Assembly: GCA_016861025.1 (NCBI GenBank)
Contig: BOKO01000001.1
Coordinates: 426,001 to 490,000, forward strand
Direction of reading: 5' to 3'
Source: Chloroflexota bacterium
Lineage (GTDB): Bacteria > Chloroflexota > Anaerolineae > Caldilineales > Caldilineaceae
DNA length: 64,000 nucleotides
Of the stretch, positions 50,956 through 62,400 are shown piece after piece. Position 1 is the stretch's first letter. Each line of letters opens with the position of its first letter. Under the pieces are notes generated by a model. It was not told the origin of the DNA. It did no database searches and saw nothing but the letters and a program-made list of their open reading frames with translations. The translations under genes were made by a program, and so were the position numbers.

Positions 50956-52104
50956 ATGACTGCGGTCATGACGCAAGATACATTGAGCCAGAATGTAGGA
51001 TCGCTTCAACAGAAGCGCGTGGTTGTTGTCGATGATGAGCCATCGAGCCGTGAAGCGCTCTGTGCACTCCTCTTTGCGGAAGACCTGGACATTCAATCGG
51101 TGTCTGGCGGCAAGGAATTGTTGCGGCGAATGCCAGAGCTATCGCCCGATGTTATCCTTCTCGACGTGATGATGCCGGAGATGGATGGATACACCGTTTG
51201 CAGTGAGTTGAAGCAGTCGGTTGCTTATCAACACATCCCTGTCATTTTGGTCACGGCGCTCGATACTGTGCAAGATCGTGTGCGCGGCCTCGAAGTCGGC
51301 GCCGACGAGTTTCTGACAAAGCCCGTCTCGCGCATCGAACTGCAGGCGCGCGTGCGTACGATGTTGCGGATCAAAAGTCAGTATGACCAGCTCGAGCGGA
51401 TGCTGGAGATGCGCCAGGCGCTTTCTTACATGATCGTTCATGATCTGCGCAACCCGCTGGCGGCGGTCATGCTTTACTTACAATTGCTTAAGCGCAAAGG
51501 CGGCGTCAGCCCTGAACATAGCCGTTATCTTGAAACGGCGATGATCGAGGCGCAAAAAATGAGCAGTTTCCTCGACGACATGTTGATGCTTGCGAAAATG
51601 GAGCGCGGCAAACTCTCGCTTTCGCGTAGTCCAGTCTATGTCGATCATCTGCTCGACCAGGTGCGGCAGAAGATGGCGCCCTATGCCGAGGCGCAGGGCG
51701 TATCGCTGGTCTTGACCACTGAAGGACAATCCTATCCCGTGATCGCCGATGTTGCTCTGTTTCAGCGCGTTGTCGAAAATTTGATCTCCAACGCGCTCAA
51801 ATTTTCGCCGCCGCAGAGCGTCGTCACCATAGCCGCCAAGTACCCACGCGCCGGTCTGCCGGAAGAGGACGCACGCGCGATCCCATCTGTCGTTCTGAGC
51901 GTATTTGATCAGGGGCGCGGCATTCCGCCCGAAGATTTTGTGCGCATGTTCGACCCATACGAAGCGGTCTATATGAAAGAACAGGGCAAGGCGGAGCTTG
52001 GTCTAGAGCTTGCCTTCTGTCGCATGGTGGCGGAGGCGCACGGCGGGCGCATTTACGCCGGCAACAACCCCGATCGCGGCGCAGTGATCACTGTCGAGAT
52101 GTAG
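50956..52104 (+). CDS. Receiver-histidine kinase (N-terminal receiver)
   Basis: 382 residues from the ATG at 50956 (GAGGG about 9 bases upstream; an ATG at 50923 lacks one). Receiver domain about 20-140 with DDEP and phospho-acceptor Asp70 (VILLDVMMPEMDG), and the conserved KP (FLTKPVS). HisKA follows with His162 in LSYMIVHDLRNPLAAVML. The ATPase domain has the N-box QRVVENLISNALKFSPP, then SVFDQGRGIPPEDF. The G2 box is unusual: instead of GxGLGLAF, it reads KAELGLELAFCRMVAEAHGG. It is soluble and lacks sensory domains, so input must come through the receiver. It is convergent with the C26 gene, six bases between the stops. Confidence 0.88.
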   Translation: MTAVMTQDTLSQNVGSLQQKRVVVVDDEPSSREALCALLFAEDLDIQSVSGGKELLRRMPELSPDVILLDVMMPEMDGYTVCSELKQSVAYQHIPVILVTALDTVQDRVRGLEVGADEFLTKPVSRIELQARVRTMLRIKSQYDQLERMLEMRQALSYMIVHDLRNPLAAVMLYLQLLKRKGGVSPEHSRYLETAMIEAQKMSSFLDDMLMLAKMERGKLSLSRSPVYVDHLLDQVRQKMAPYAEAQGVSLVLTTEGQSYPVIADVALFQRVVENLISNALKFSPPQSVVTIAAKYPRAGLPEEDARAIPSVVLSVFDQGRGIPPEDFVRMFDPYEAVYMKEQGKAELGLELAFCRMVAEAHGGRIYAGNNPDRGAVITVEM

Positions 52105-52110
52105 AGTCTC

Positions 52111-52953
52111 TCAACGTGCCTGGCGGGTTGCCCTGCACGCATCGATGAAACTTTCCCACAGGCGACGATGCGCATCACCCAGCTCAAAAATGCGCTCCGG
52201 ATGCCATTGCACGCCGATCACCCAATCATGTTGTATACTTTCGTACGCCTCGATCAACCAGTCGTCCGGTTCGGCGACTGCAGCGCAACGAAAGATCGGC
52301 GCCAACGAAGCCCGATCCAGCCCTTGATGGTGAAAAGTATTCACGTCGAAGCGATCGGCTGCCACGATGCTGCGCAGCCGGCTCTGCTCGGCCACTGCCA
52401 CCGGATGAAAGCGCGTGGCGCCGTCGGCGGGCGAGCGATGACCCTCCAGGTGTTGCACCATAGCGCCGCCAGCCGCAACATTCAACACCTGACAACCGCG
52501 GCAGATGCCAAAGATCGGCAGGTTGCGCGTCAGCGCCGCCTGCGCCAGCCCGATCTCCAACTCGTCGCGCCTGAGATCGATCGTTGATTCCTCGGCGCCG
52601 GCCAATGGCTGGTTGAAGTAGTGTGGAGCCACATCTCCGCCGCCAGAAAGGATCAGCCCATCCAGCCGATCCAGCACTCGCTCTGGCAGGCGTCCTTCAG
52701 CAGAAGGTGTAAAGTATTCGCCGTCGGGGAAAAGAGCTTCGCTGTCGGGCGTCAACAAAACCGGAACCGCTCGATAGCTAACAACCATTGTGATGTAGTT
52801 GCGGGTGTTCTGTTGCAGCCACTCTGCAGCGCCATGACGCGATGTGACGCCGATCCACAGCGGACGGGTGCGCCGAAGCGTCGATTCAACGCCCGAATTG
52901 TCGGTTGCCAGCGCAGCGGATAAACTGCTTGCAAAAACAGAATTGCCAGACAT
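52111..52953 (-). CDS. Gamma-glutamyl-gamma-aminobutyrate hydrolase-type (C26) amidohydrolase
   Basis: 280 residues from the ATG at 52953 (GAGG 9 bases upstream; a GTG at 52968 is unsupported). A class I glutamine amidotransferase-like fold of the PuuD type: nucleophile Cys in IFGICRGCQVLNV (Cys about 151), catalytic His-Glu in IGVQWHPERI (about 251/253), DGLILSGGGDV early, and DVNTFHHQGL. It splits gamma-glutamyl bonds, for example gamma-glutamyl-GABA in putrescine degradation or related amides. No putrescine pathway genes are adjacent. Divergent from the penicillin-acylase gene with 53 bases between starts. Confidence 0.9.
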   Translation of the reverse strand: MSGNSVFASSLSAALATDNSGVESTLRRTRPLWIGVTSRHGAAEWLQQNTRNYITMVVSYRAVPVLLTPDSEALFPDGEYFTPSAEGRLPERVLDRLDGLILSGGGDVAPHYFNQPLAGAEESTIDLRRDELEIGLAQAALTRNLPIFGICRGCQVLNVAAGGAMVQHLEGHRSPADGATRFHPVAVAEQSRLRSIVAADRFDVNTFHHQGLDRASLAPIFRCAAVAEPDDWLIEAYESIQHDWVIGVQWHPERIFELGDAHRRLWESFIDACRATRQAR

Positions 52954-53006
52954 AGAGAGCGACCTCACTCCATCTCAAATCAGAGCACAATACGATACAG
53001 TATACT

Positions 53007-55484
<2,478 letters not shown>

Positions 55485-55540
55485 CGTCCTTTCTCTTTTT
55501 GCCGCCGCTTCTGGATCAAATCCTGATACTCAATTCCGGC

Positions 55541-55584
55541 AATTGTCGCAGCATTTATCGGTGATGCGACAGTTGTTGTTTTGC
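55541..55584 (+). terminator. Terminator-like hairpin after the acylase gene
   Basis: AATTGTCGCA (55541-55550) pairs with TGCGACAGTT (55565-55574) using one G-T wobble, then GTTGTTTTGC follows. The loop is 14 bases. It lies between the acylase stop and the SH3b gene. Confidence 0.42.
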
Positions 55585-55650
55585 CAGATTCCTCTATCCT
55601 GAAAAGTGAGAGCTTCATTCTCATAGGTAAACCACCGGAGGGATGCGTTT

Positions 55651-56376
55651 ATGCGAATTGTACTGGCGTTTCTATTGCTCGCAGCGGTCGTCGGGATGGC
55701 AATGTTTTTGACGTTTACATCCTCCTGGGGCGCGATCTGGGCGACGCAGACGTCGGCGGAGCCAACCGCCGTGGTGGAAGAAGCGCCGCCCACACCGACG
55801 CCGGACTGGACGGGCAAGATAGTCGTAGACATTACGCAATCGGTTGTTTTGCGCTCAGCACCGGCGCCTTCCGCCGATACAGTCGGCGTGCTTCGCCGTG
55901 GAGATAAAGTGGCGCTGGCTGGCTGTGACGCTGAAGTGATTTGGTGTCAGACTGAGGATGGGGCATGGATGTTTGCCTATATGGTGGAGAAAATTCCGAA
56001 CGAAGCGCCGATCCTTGGCAACCCAGAACTGACTGTTGGTGAGGCGCGCGTGATGCCGACGCCGACTGAAGAAGCGCCTTCTACGCCGACGCCTGAACCG
56101 ACGCCAACCGTAAGCCTGGCGTTGTTGCTGCCTACAGCCACGCCAACGCCTATAACAGCGGAAGTCGTCGTCATCGATGCGGCGAATCTGCGATCCGGGC
56201 CGGGCGCCACCTTTGCCCGCATCGGCAGCGCCGCTGCCGGCGCCACCATCCAACTTTCAGGGCAAATCGCCGACGGCTCGTGGTATCGTCTCACCGATGG
56301 GAGCTGGATCGCTGCGTTTCTGGTTGAACCGCCTGCGGTCGAGCTGCCGATTGTCGAGGCGGACGCAACTGAATGA
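55651..56376 (+). CDS. Secreted protein with two SH3b domains
   Basis: 241 residues, with GGAGGG 8 bases before the ATG. The N-terminus is a signal or anchor (IVLAFLLLAAVVGMAMFLTF). Two bacterial SH3 units follow: about 57-113 (TQSVVLRSAPAPSADTVGVLRRGDKVALAG...WCQTEDGAWMFAYMVEK) and about 170-230 (VIDAANLRSGPGATFARIGSAAAGATIQLSG...WYRLTDGSWIAAFLVE), joined by a Pro/Thr linker (TPTPEPTPT). SH3b domains bind peptidoglycan or peptide, so this is probably a wall-attached protein. It ends 82 bases before the convergent DASS gene. Confidence 0.82.
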   Translation: MRIVLAFLLLAAVVGMAMFLTFTSSWGAIWATQTSAEPTAVVEEAPPTPTPDWTGKIVVDITQSVVLRSAPAPSADTVGVLRRGDKVALAGCDAEVIWCQTEDGAWMFAYMVEKIPNEAPILGNPELTVGEARVMPTPTEEAPSTPTPEPTPTVSLALLLPTATPTPITAEVVVIDAANLRSGPGATFARIGSAAAGATIQLSGQIADGSWYRLTDGSWIAAFLVEPPAVELPIVEADATE

Positions 56377-56385
56377 CGCCACCTA

Positions 56386-56448
56386 TCAGCCTGGAGTGCA
56401 AGCGGATGCATCGCCTCCATGCTACGCAGCCTCTGCGCTCCGGGCTGA
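56386..56448. terminator. Long hairpin between convergent genes
   Basis: A 15-base stem (56386-56400 with 56434-56448) pairs completely, with two G-T wobbles on the plus strand. The loop is 33 bases. It lies between the stops of the SH3b and DASS genes. No strong U run follows. Confidence 0.45.
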
Positions 56449-56458
56449 TGAATTTCTC

Positions 56459-58336
56459 CTAGAACGGCCAGAACAACGGAATGAAGATGGTGGCGACCAC
56501 CACCATGATCAGTTGAAGCGGCGCCCCGATGCGCATATAATCGATAAATTTATATCCGCCGGGCCCCATGACGATGGCGTTGGTCTGATAGCCGAAGGGC
56601 GTCATGAATGCGGCGCTGGCGCCGAAGAGGAGCGCAACCAGAAGAGGCATGGCGCTGATGTCGAGTGTGGCCGCAAGGCTAATGGCGACCGGCGTCAGCA
56701 ACACAGCGACCGCATTGTTGGAGATTAGCTCAGTCAAAAGCGCGGTGATGATATAGAAAAGCGCCAGGAATAGTTGGGGGCTGGCTGAACCGCCGACAGC
56801 AAGCAGCCCATTGACAACCGTGTCCACCAACCCGGTGCTTTCCATCGCCACCCCGATCGGGATCGTGCCAACCAGCAGCATCAGTGTTGACGCCTCCAAC
56901 GAACCGATCGCTTCATCGATGCGCAGACAGCGGGTGACGACCATGGTTGCTGCGCCAGCCAACGCCAACACCACGATCGGGATGCCTGTAAACGACGCAA
57001 GCAACACGACAAGCCCCATAATCAGCAACGCAGTTGTATTCTTGGTCTTGCGCACGAGTGAGTTTTCGACGCCTTCCACCAGCAGCAGTCGGCAAGTCTC
57101 GGCGGCCGTGCGCAGACCGACCGTTTTGCCGCGCAGCAGCAGCACGTCGCCCACTTCCAACTTTTGTGCGCGCAGACCCTGCACCTGCTGCGAACCCTGG
57201 TGCTGCAAACCCATCACCTTGACGCCAAAGCGTCGATGGAGCTGCGCCTGGCTGACGGTGCTGCCGACCATTTCTGAGCCGGGCATGACAACTGCCTCCA
57301 TGACCTGCTCCTCGATCTCGGTCGTAGGTGTGCGCTCCTCATCCTCGATGACGCTGGCGAGCTGCAGTTGATGGGTCTGCTGGAACAGATGAATGTCTTT
57401 GGGTGTGCCGGATACAACCAGGATGTCCTGATGGGCGAGCGCCAGGCGCTGCAACATGTCCGCCTGGTAGCTGCGTCCATCGCGCAGCACCTCGAGCAGC
57501 GTAACAGTCGAACCCTGCTCGTTGGATTCGACCCTGGCGCGTTGATGGTGCAGACGGCGATGGCGGCGAATCGGCTGTGGCGGCTGTGGACGGTCGTTGA
57601 GCGCAATATGCTCAAATACATCGGTGACCAATCGACCGATGATCTTGCTGTCGCTGTTCGCAACAAGCTCGGTGACATAGGTGGAATGTGAGCGGCCGCT
57701 CATCAGGCTTGCCAGCGGCGAATAGTTGGGCAGCAGCCGTTGTCCGACAAAGATGATGAATGCACCGCCGATGATCGAGTAGATCAATCCCAACACGGTG
57801 AAATCGAACAGACCAAATCCTGGCCCGCCCGACTTGCGATACAACTCCGCCACCAGGATGTTGGTGCTTGTGCCCAGCAGCGTCACGGTGCCGCCAAGCA
57901 CGGCGAAATAAGAGACAGGCAACAGAAATTTCGAGGGGCGCATGTTGTACTGCCGGCAGAGCGAGACCACGACGGGAATCATCATAACCACCACCGGCGT
58001 GTTGTTCATGAAGGCGCTGGCTGGCACTTCGACCAGCGCCAGCAGCAGCAGTAGGCGACGTGCGCTGCCTTTGGCAAATCGACCAAGATAGATCGTCGCC
58101 ACCTCCAGCGCGCCGGTGCGCATCAACCCAGCGCTCAGCACAAACATTGCCGCCACGGTGATAGTGGCTGTGGAGGAAAAGCCACTCAACGCCTCGCCAG
58201 GTTCGAGCAGCCCAGTCGCCATCAGCGCAACAACCACACTGATTGCAGTCACTTCTGTTGGGAGCCAGTTTGTCACATAAAGCGTGGTTGATACAACGAT
58301 AATTGCCAGCAACAGCAACTGCTCGAACGGAAGCAT
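56459..58336 (-). CDS. DASS/SLC13-type transporter with two TrkA-C domains
   Basis: 625 residues with AGGGA about 8 bases before the ATG. Two membrane halves (about 5-235 and 425-625) with about 6 helices each. The family repeats are seen in the helical hairpins: MNNTPVVVMMIPVVVSL, TLLGTSTNILVAELYR and LISNNAVAVLLTPVAISLA, GYQTNAIVMGPGGYKFIDYMRIG. Between them two RCK_C/TrkA-C-like regulatory domains fill about 235-420 (GSTVTLLEVLRDGRSYQADMLQRLALAHQDILVVSG and MEAVVMPGSEMVGSTVSQAQLHRRFGVKVMGLQHQG...LEVGDVLLLRG). It moves anions such as dicarboxylate or sulfate with Na+ or H+. The TrkA-C pair may sense nucleotides or substrate, as in the YfbS-type branch. Confidence 0.88.
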   Translation of the reverse strand: MLPFEQLLLLAIIVVSTTLYVTNWLPTEVTAISVVVALMATGLLEPGEALSGFSSTATITVAAMFVLSAGLMRTGALEVATIYLGRFAKGSARRLLLLLALVEVPASAFMNNTPVVVMMIPVVVSLCRQYNMRPSKFLLPVSYFAVLGGTVTLLGTSTNILVAELYRKSGGPGFGLFDFTVLGLIYSIIGGAFIIFVGQRLLPNYSPLASLMSGRSHSTYVTELVANSDSKIIGRLVTDVFEHIALNDRPQPPQPIRRHRRLHHQRARVESNEQGSTVTLLEVLRDGRSYQADMLQRLALAHQDILVVSGTPKDIHLFQQTHQLQLASVIEDEERTPTTEIEEQVMEAVVMPGSEMVGSTVSQAQLHRRFGVKVMGLQHQGSQQVQGLRAQKLEVGDVLLLRGKTVGLRTAAETCRLLLVEGVENSLVRKTKNTTALLIMGLVVLLASFTGIPIVVLALAGAATMVVTRCLRIDEAIGSLEASTLMLLVGTIPIGVAMESTGLVDTVVNGLLAVGGSASPQLFLALFYIITALLTELISNNAVAVLLTPVAISLAATLDISAMPLLVALLFGASAAFMTPFGYQTNAIVMGPGGYKFIDYMRIGAPLQLIMVVVATIFIPLFWPF

Positions 58337-58376
58337 GAAGAACGTCCCTGCAAATGTCAGCCAGTTAATGGCGCAT

Positions 58377-58385
58377 AGTGTAGCA
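58377..58385 (-). promoter_or_regulatory. Extended -10 candidate (TGCTACACT) for the DASS gene
   Basis: Minus strand TG-C-TACACT, about 40 bases upstream of the DASS start. The -35 is weak (TGGGAA at 17 bases). It mirrors the plus-strand TACACT box for ftsY about 30 bases away. Confidence 0.3.
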
Positions 58386-58414
58386 CGTTCGACGCCGCTT
58401 TCCCAATGCGCGTG

Positions 58415-58423
58415 TGGTACACT
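58415..58423 (+). promoter_or_regulatory. Extended -10 candidate (TGGTACACT) for ftsY
   Basis: TG-G-TACACT on the plus strand, about 60 bases before the ftsY start. No good -35 is seen at 16-18 bases. The same TACACT box occurs before three other genes here. Confidence 0.3.
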
Positions 58424-58483
58424 ATCAACACTTCATTTGGAAGCCAGACAATGCGATGACTCAAGGAAAATGGAGATTTTACC

Positions 58484-59437
58484 TTGTTTAGCAAACTTTT
58501 CGGCAAGAAACAGGAAGAAAAGACGCAGGACGACATCAAGCTGGAGCAGAGCCTGCAAAAGACCCGCTCCGGCATTCTTGGGCGCATCGGCTCGATCTTT
58601 CAGGAGAATGAGATTACCCCAGAGCTTTGGGAAGAACTCGAAGATGTATTGATCATGGGCGATGTTGGCACGGCGACGACGCAGGAACTGTTGAACGCCA
58701 CGCGTGCACGAGTGGAACGTGAAAATATCAAGGCTTCGCGAGATGCGTATCTGGTGCTGAAACAGGAAATGGTCAGGCTCTTGCAGACAGACGAGCCGCT
58801 GCACATCGAAGAGCCGCGCATTCTCACCGTTGTGCTCGTTGTCGGCGTCAACGGATCGGGTAAGACAACCACGATCGGCAAGATGGCCGCCTACTACAAA
58901 AAACGTGGTCTGAAGGTTGTCCTTGGCGCCGCCGATACGTTCCGCGCCGCAGCCATCGACCAGCTCAAAATTTGGGGAGAGCGAGCTGGCGTTGAAGTGA
59001 TCGCTCATGCACCTGGCTCCGATCCCGGCGCCGTCATCTTCGACGCCATCCGCGCCAGCCAGGAAAGTCGCAAAGCCGATCTGCTGATCGTCGACACAGC
59101 CGGACGCTTGCAGAACAAATACAACCTGATGAAAGAGTTAGAGAAGGTGCGCGCCGTAGCAGGCAAGCAGGTTCACAAAGCGCCGCATGAAACGCTGCTC
59201 GTGCTCGACGCTTCGACCGGGCAAAACGCCATTTCGCAAGCCAAAGCCTTCAAGGATTCCGCCGGCGTCACCGGCATCGTTCTCACCAAACTTGATGGAA
59301 CCAGCAAAGGCGGCGCTATTCTCAGCATCAAACGCGAGTTGGGCGTGCCGGTACGCTTTGTCGGCACCGGCGAGAAAATTGACGATTTTGCCTACTTTGA
59401 CCCGATCGCCTTTGTGACCGGGTTAGTTGGAGACTGA
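58484..59437 (+). CDS. ftsY: Signal recognition particle receptor FtsY
   Basis: 317 residues from a TTG at 58484, chosen because GGAG (58472-58475) lies 8 bases upstream; an ATG at 58470 is out of frame. The N domain (about 20-105) is followed by the GTPase: G1 GVNGSGKTTT (121-130), DTFRAAAIDQ (151-160), DTAGR (204-208), TKLD (268-271) and the closing VGTGEKIDDFAYFDP. It docks ribosome-SRP complexes at the membrane for co-translational insertion. The acidic A domain of E. coli FtsY is reduced to a short basic lead, as in many Gram-positive-type versions. It lies 5 bases from the convergent glycosidase gene. Confidence 0.95.
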   Translation: MFSKLFGKKQEEKTQDDIKLEQSLQKTRSGILGRIGSIFQENEITPELWEELEDVLIMGDVGTATTQELLNATRARVERENIKASRDAYLVLKQEMVRLLQTDEPLHIEEPRILTVVLVVGVNGSGKTTTIGKMAAYYKKRGLKVVLGAADTFRAAAIDQLKIWGERAGVEVIAHAPGSDPGAVIFDAIRASQESRKADLLIVDTAGRLQNKYNLMKELEKVRAVAGKQVHKAPHETLLVLDASTGQNAISQAKAFKDSAGVTGIVLTKLDGTSKGGAILSIKRELGVPVRFVGTGEKIDDFAYFDPIAFVTGLVGD

Positions 59438-59442
59438 GAGTT

Positions 59443-62400
59443 CTATCTTCTTGCTGCAATGCGCTCTAATTTCACGGCGCGATCAGTCGCAAGTTCATTG
59501 ACAGTTAGTCGGACGACGCCCGCTGCGTCGGCGGTGACGGTCTGTGTCATGAGCAGCTGACCGGTGCGCGTGTCGTGCCAGGTGACGCGATAGGCGGCGT
59601 TGGCGACGTCCATCTTCACGGCAACCGCACCGCTGGCTGTGGGGATGGCTGCGCTGGTCACGACGTTCAACCAGGTGTGGCGGGCATTGTCGATCCAGAG
59701 ATGCGCCCGCCCGCCCGCCACATCTTTTTGCCCGAATACGCGCAGCGTGTCGATGGTGCTTGTCGCCTCCGCATCGACGTAACGCCCGTTGGTAAGCGGG
59801 ATTCCCGCCATGAAGCGCCGCCATGCGCCGAAGATCGGATGCAGCGCGTGGTCGAAGATGTTGTCCGTGTACCAGTAGAGCGGGTAGACGCCGCCAGGCC
59901 CCAGCCGCGCCCACGTCAGTTTGTGCAGCCAGACGCCGTCTCTATCTTCCGCCAGCTGCAAATCTTCTTCGTCGGAGGTCTGGGCGCCGTCGATGCCAAG
60001 TTCGCCCCACACGACCGGCTTACCGAATGCCGCCTGGCGCACGGCGCGGTCGTACTCGGCAAAAAGGCGCGCGCTGTCAACGGTCAGTTCGTCTTTGGGG
60101 CCGAGCCAACCCGTGTTGTTGACATAGGCGTGGAAATCCACATAGCTGATCGCCGCACTTTCGGGATGTTTCCAGGCGTCTTCTGCCAGCGTCGCCCATG
60201 TCGAGGTGGAGACAAGATGCGGGTTGCCGTCGGCGGCGGAACGTTCCGCCAGCGCCGCAGCCAGCCGGAAGTGCGCGCCAAAGCCGGGCGCTTCTTCATT
60301 GACCAGCTCCCATGAATGCACCGAACGGAACGCACCGTAGCGTGCTGAGAGATAGCGCCAGTACGCCTCATGCAACCAGCGACCGGCGCTGCCCTCTTCT
60401 GCATTGAAATTGCCGCCCAGCGGCTCAGGCAACCCTTCCGGCCCCAGCCGATTGAGCAGCCACTCGTTCTTTTCGCTGATCACGAGCTTGAAGTAAAAGC
60501 CGCGGTGGTTTGCTTCCGCCAGAATTGCGTCGATGCCGGCGGCGCGACGATCGTCGAAGGTCAGGTGGCTGTTCATCTGGGGGTTGCGCAACAACTGAGC
60601 GCCGGGCGCGCCATCGCTGCGCACTTCATGCAGCGTCACGGCGTCGATGTAGGCGACGCCGTCCCGCGCATTCTCCAGGACGAGCGTCAGAAACTGGCGC
60701 GGAAAGTCATCATCGGCGACGAACTCCGCCGTCGCCACGTGCCAGGGCGTGTCGCCGTGTACATGCGCAATCAGCGCCGGGAAGCGCGGCGTGTCGCCTG
60801 CTTCGGGCCAGTCGGTGAACTTGACGACGACGCCGAAAGGTTGGGCGGGGTTGAGCGCCGCATCGATGCCCTCTGTCCGCCAGCGCACAGCCAGGCGGTA
60901 GGTGCGTCCTGGAATCAACCCCGGCATGCCCGAATCGAAGCCGTAGAACATGATCGGGTTGTCGGCGTCGAGGCGCAGCGCAGCAAGCCCATCACCGTAA
61001 GCGCGCGCCAGCGTTAACCCCGTGGCCGGAATATAGCCGTCGGAGCTGAGCGTGCGCGAGCGCCATGGTTGCCACGCCGAACCCCAAATTGCGCCGCTGA
61101 TCCACCAGCGAAAGAAATCCTGGTTGCCTTCGCCGACCTCGTCAAAGAGCGCGCTGGCGGCGTAGGAAAATTGCTCGGCGTTGAAGCCGGCGCCATGTCC
61201 CAAGCCGAGAAAAGGCGTCCCGTCGGCGAACTCGAAGTAGCGGCTGTCCCGTTCGGCCACACGCACAGGGCCATGGTTGAGCGGGTTGGTCGGTGCATTC
61301 ACGGTGAAGGTGTAGACTGCTGACTCGACAACGCCTTTGGCTTCCTGCGCGGCGATGCGAACCTGCCACGTTCCTTGCGCGGGCGGCGCAAAACGCACCG
61401 TCCACTGCGGTTCGCCGAGTGGATAGAGCCACTCCCGGCCCTGCTTGAGCGAGCGCGTGTAGGGTTGCTGCAAAAAAGCGGGTCGCGTGTAAACTGTCAC
61501 CCAGTCGTCCGGCGTGAAGCTCGCTTCTACAGTTACGCCGTCAATCCACGCCAGACCCGGCGGCGCGACGTCGAACGGAAAGTGTGGGTGCGTCGCCGCC
61601 GAGTTGGCGAGGTCGAAGGTGATTTCGAGCGGCTCCCACTGTTCGATGGCGGCGGGAAAGGCGAGATCACGGATGCTCAGCGCGCCAGCAGGTGTGTAGC
61701 GCACGCTGCGTTCGACCGTGGCGATGCGCCCGTTGCGGTCACGCGCCTGCACAAGGATGCGGTTGACGCCGGGGCGCAGCGGTGCATCGGCGCGCCAGCT
61801 TGTCGCCCCCTGCGCGACCTCAACCACCTCCCGATCTGTGCTCACGACCACTTCGGTCACGTCGCCGCTTGTGACGCCGCTGAGACGCAGCATCGGCGCA
61901 GCGACTTCACGCACATCGACGGTTGGCGACACAATTTGCACAGTGGGCCAGGTTGAATCGACCGCAGTCCATGTCACCGCCTGCGTCGTGACCGCGCCCT
62001 CATCGTCGGCGACGTGTATCGTGGCGGTGTAGACGCCAGGCAGCGCAATGCGGCGTTCGCCTTGCCATGTCAACGCCCGCCCGCCGTCGCCAAAGTCCCA
62101 CAGTACGCGTTCGATGGCGCCGTCGGGGTCGTCGCCGCTCAACGCAAACCGCTGCATGGCGGGCAGTGTGGTCAGCGTCGTGGGCGTCAAACTCGCGGTG
62201 AAGCGCGGCGGCCGGTTGTCGCCTTTGCGAAAGAGCATAATGTCGTCTACACAGGCGGTCATGCGCCGCCCGTCGCCGCCGAAGTAGCCAATGTCGACAA
62301 GCGCTGTAGCCCGCAGCGCCGTAAATGAAATCGCCAGCTTGAACCACTGGTTGCCGTAGCGCTCCTCCACCAGCGCATCGCTCTGCGCCAACGTTTGCCA

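Noticed and set aside
58470..58483. ATG at 58470 as ftsY start
   Set aside because: It is out of frame with FtsY; the TTG at 58484 has GGAG at proper distance.
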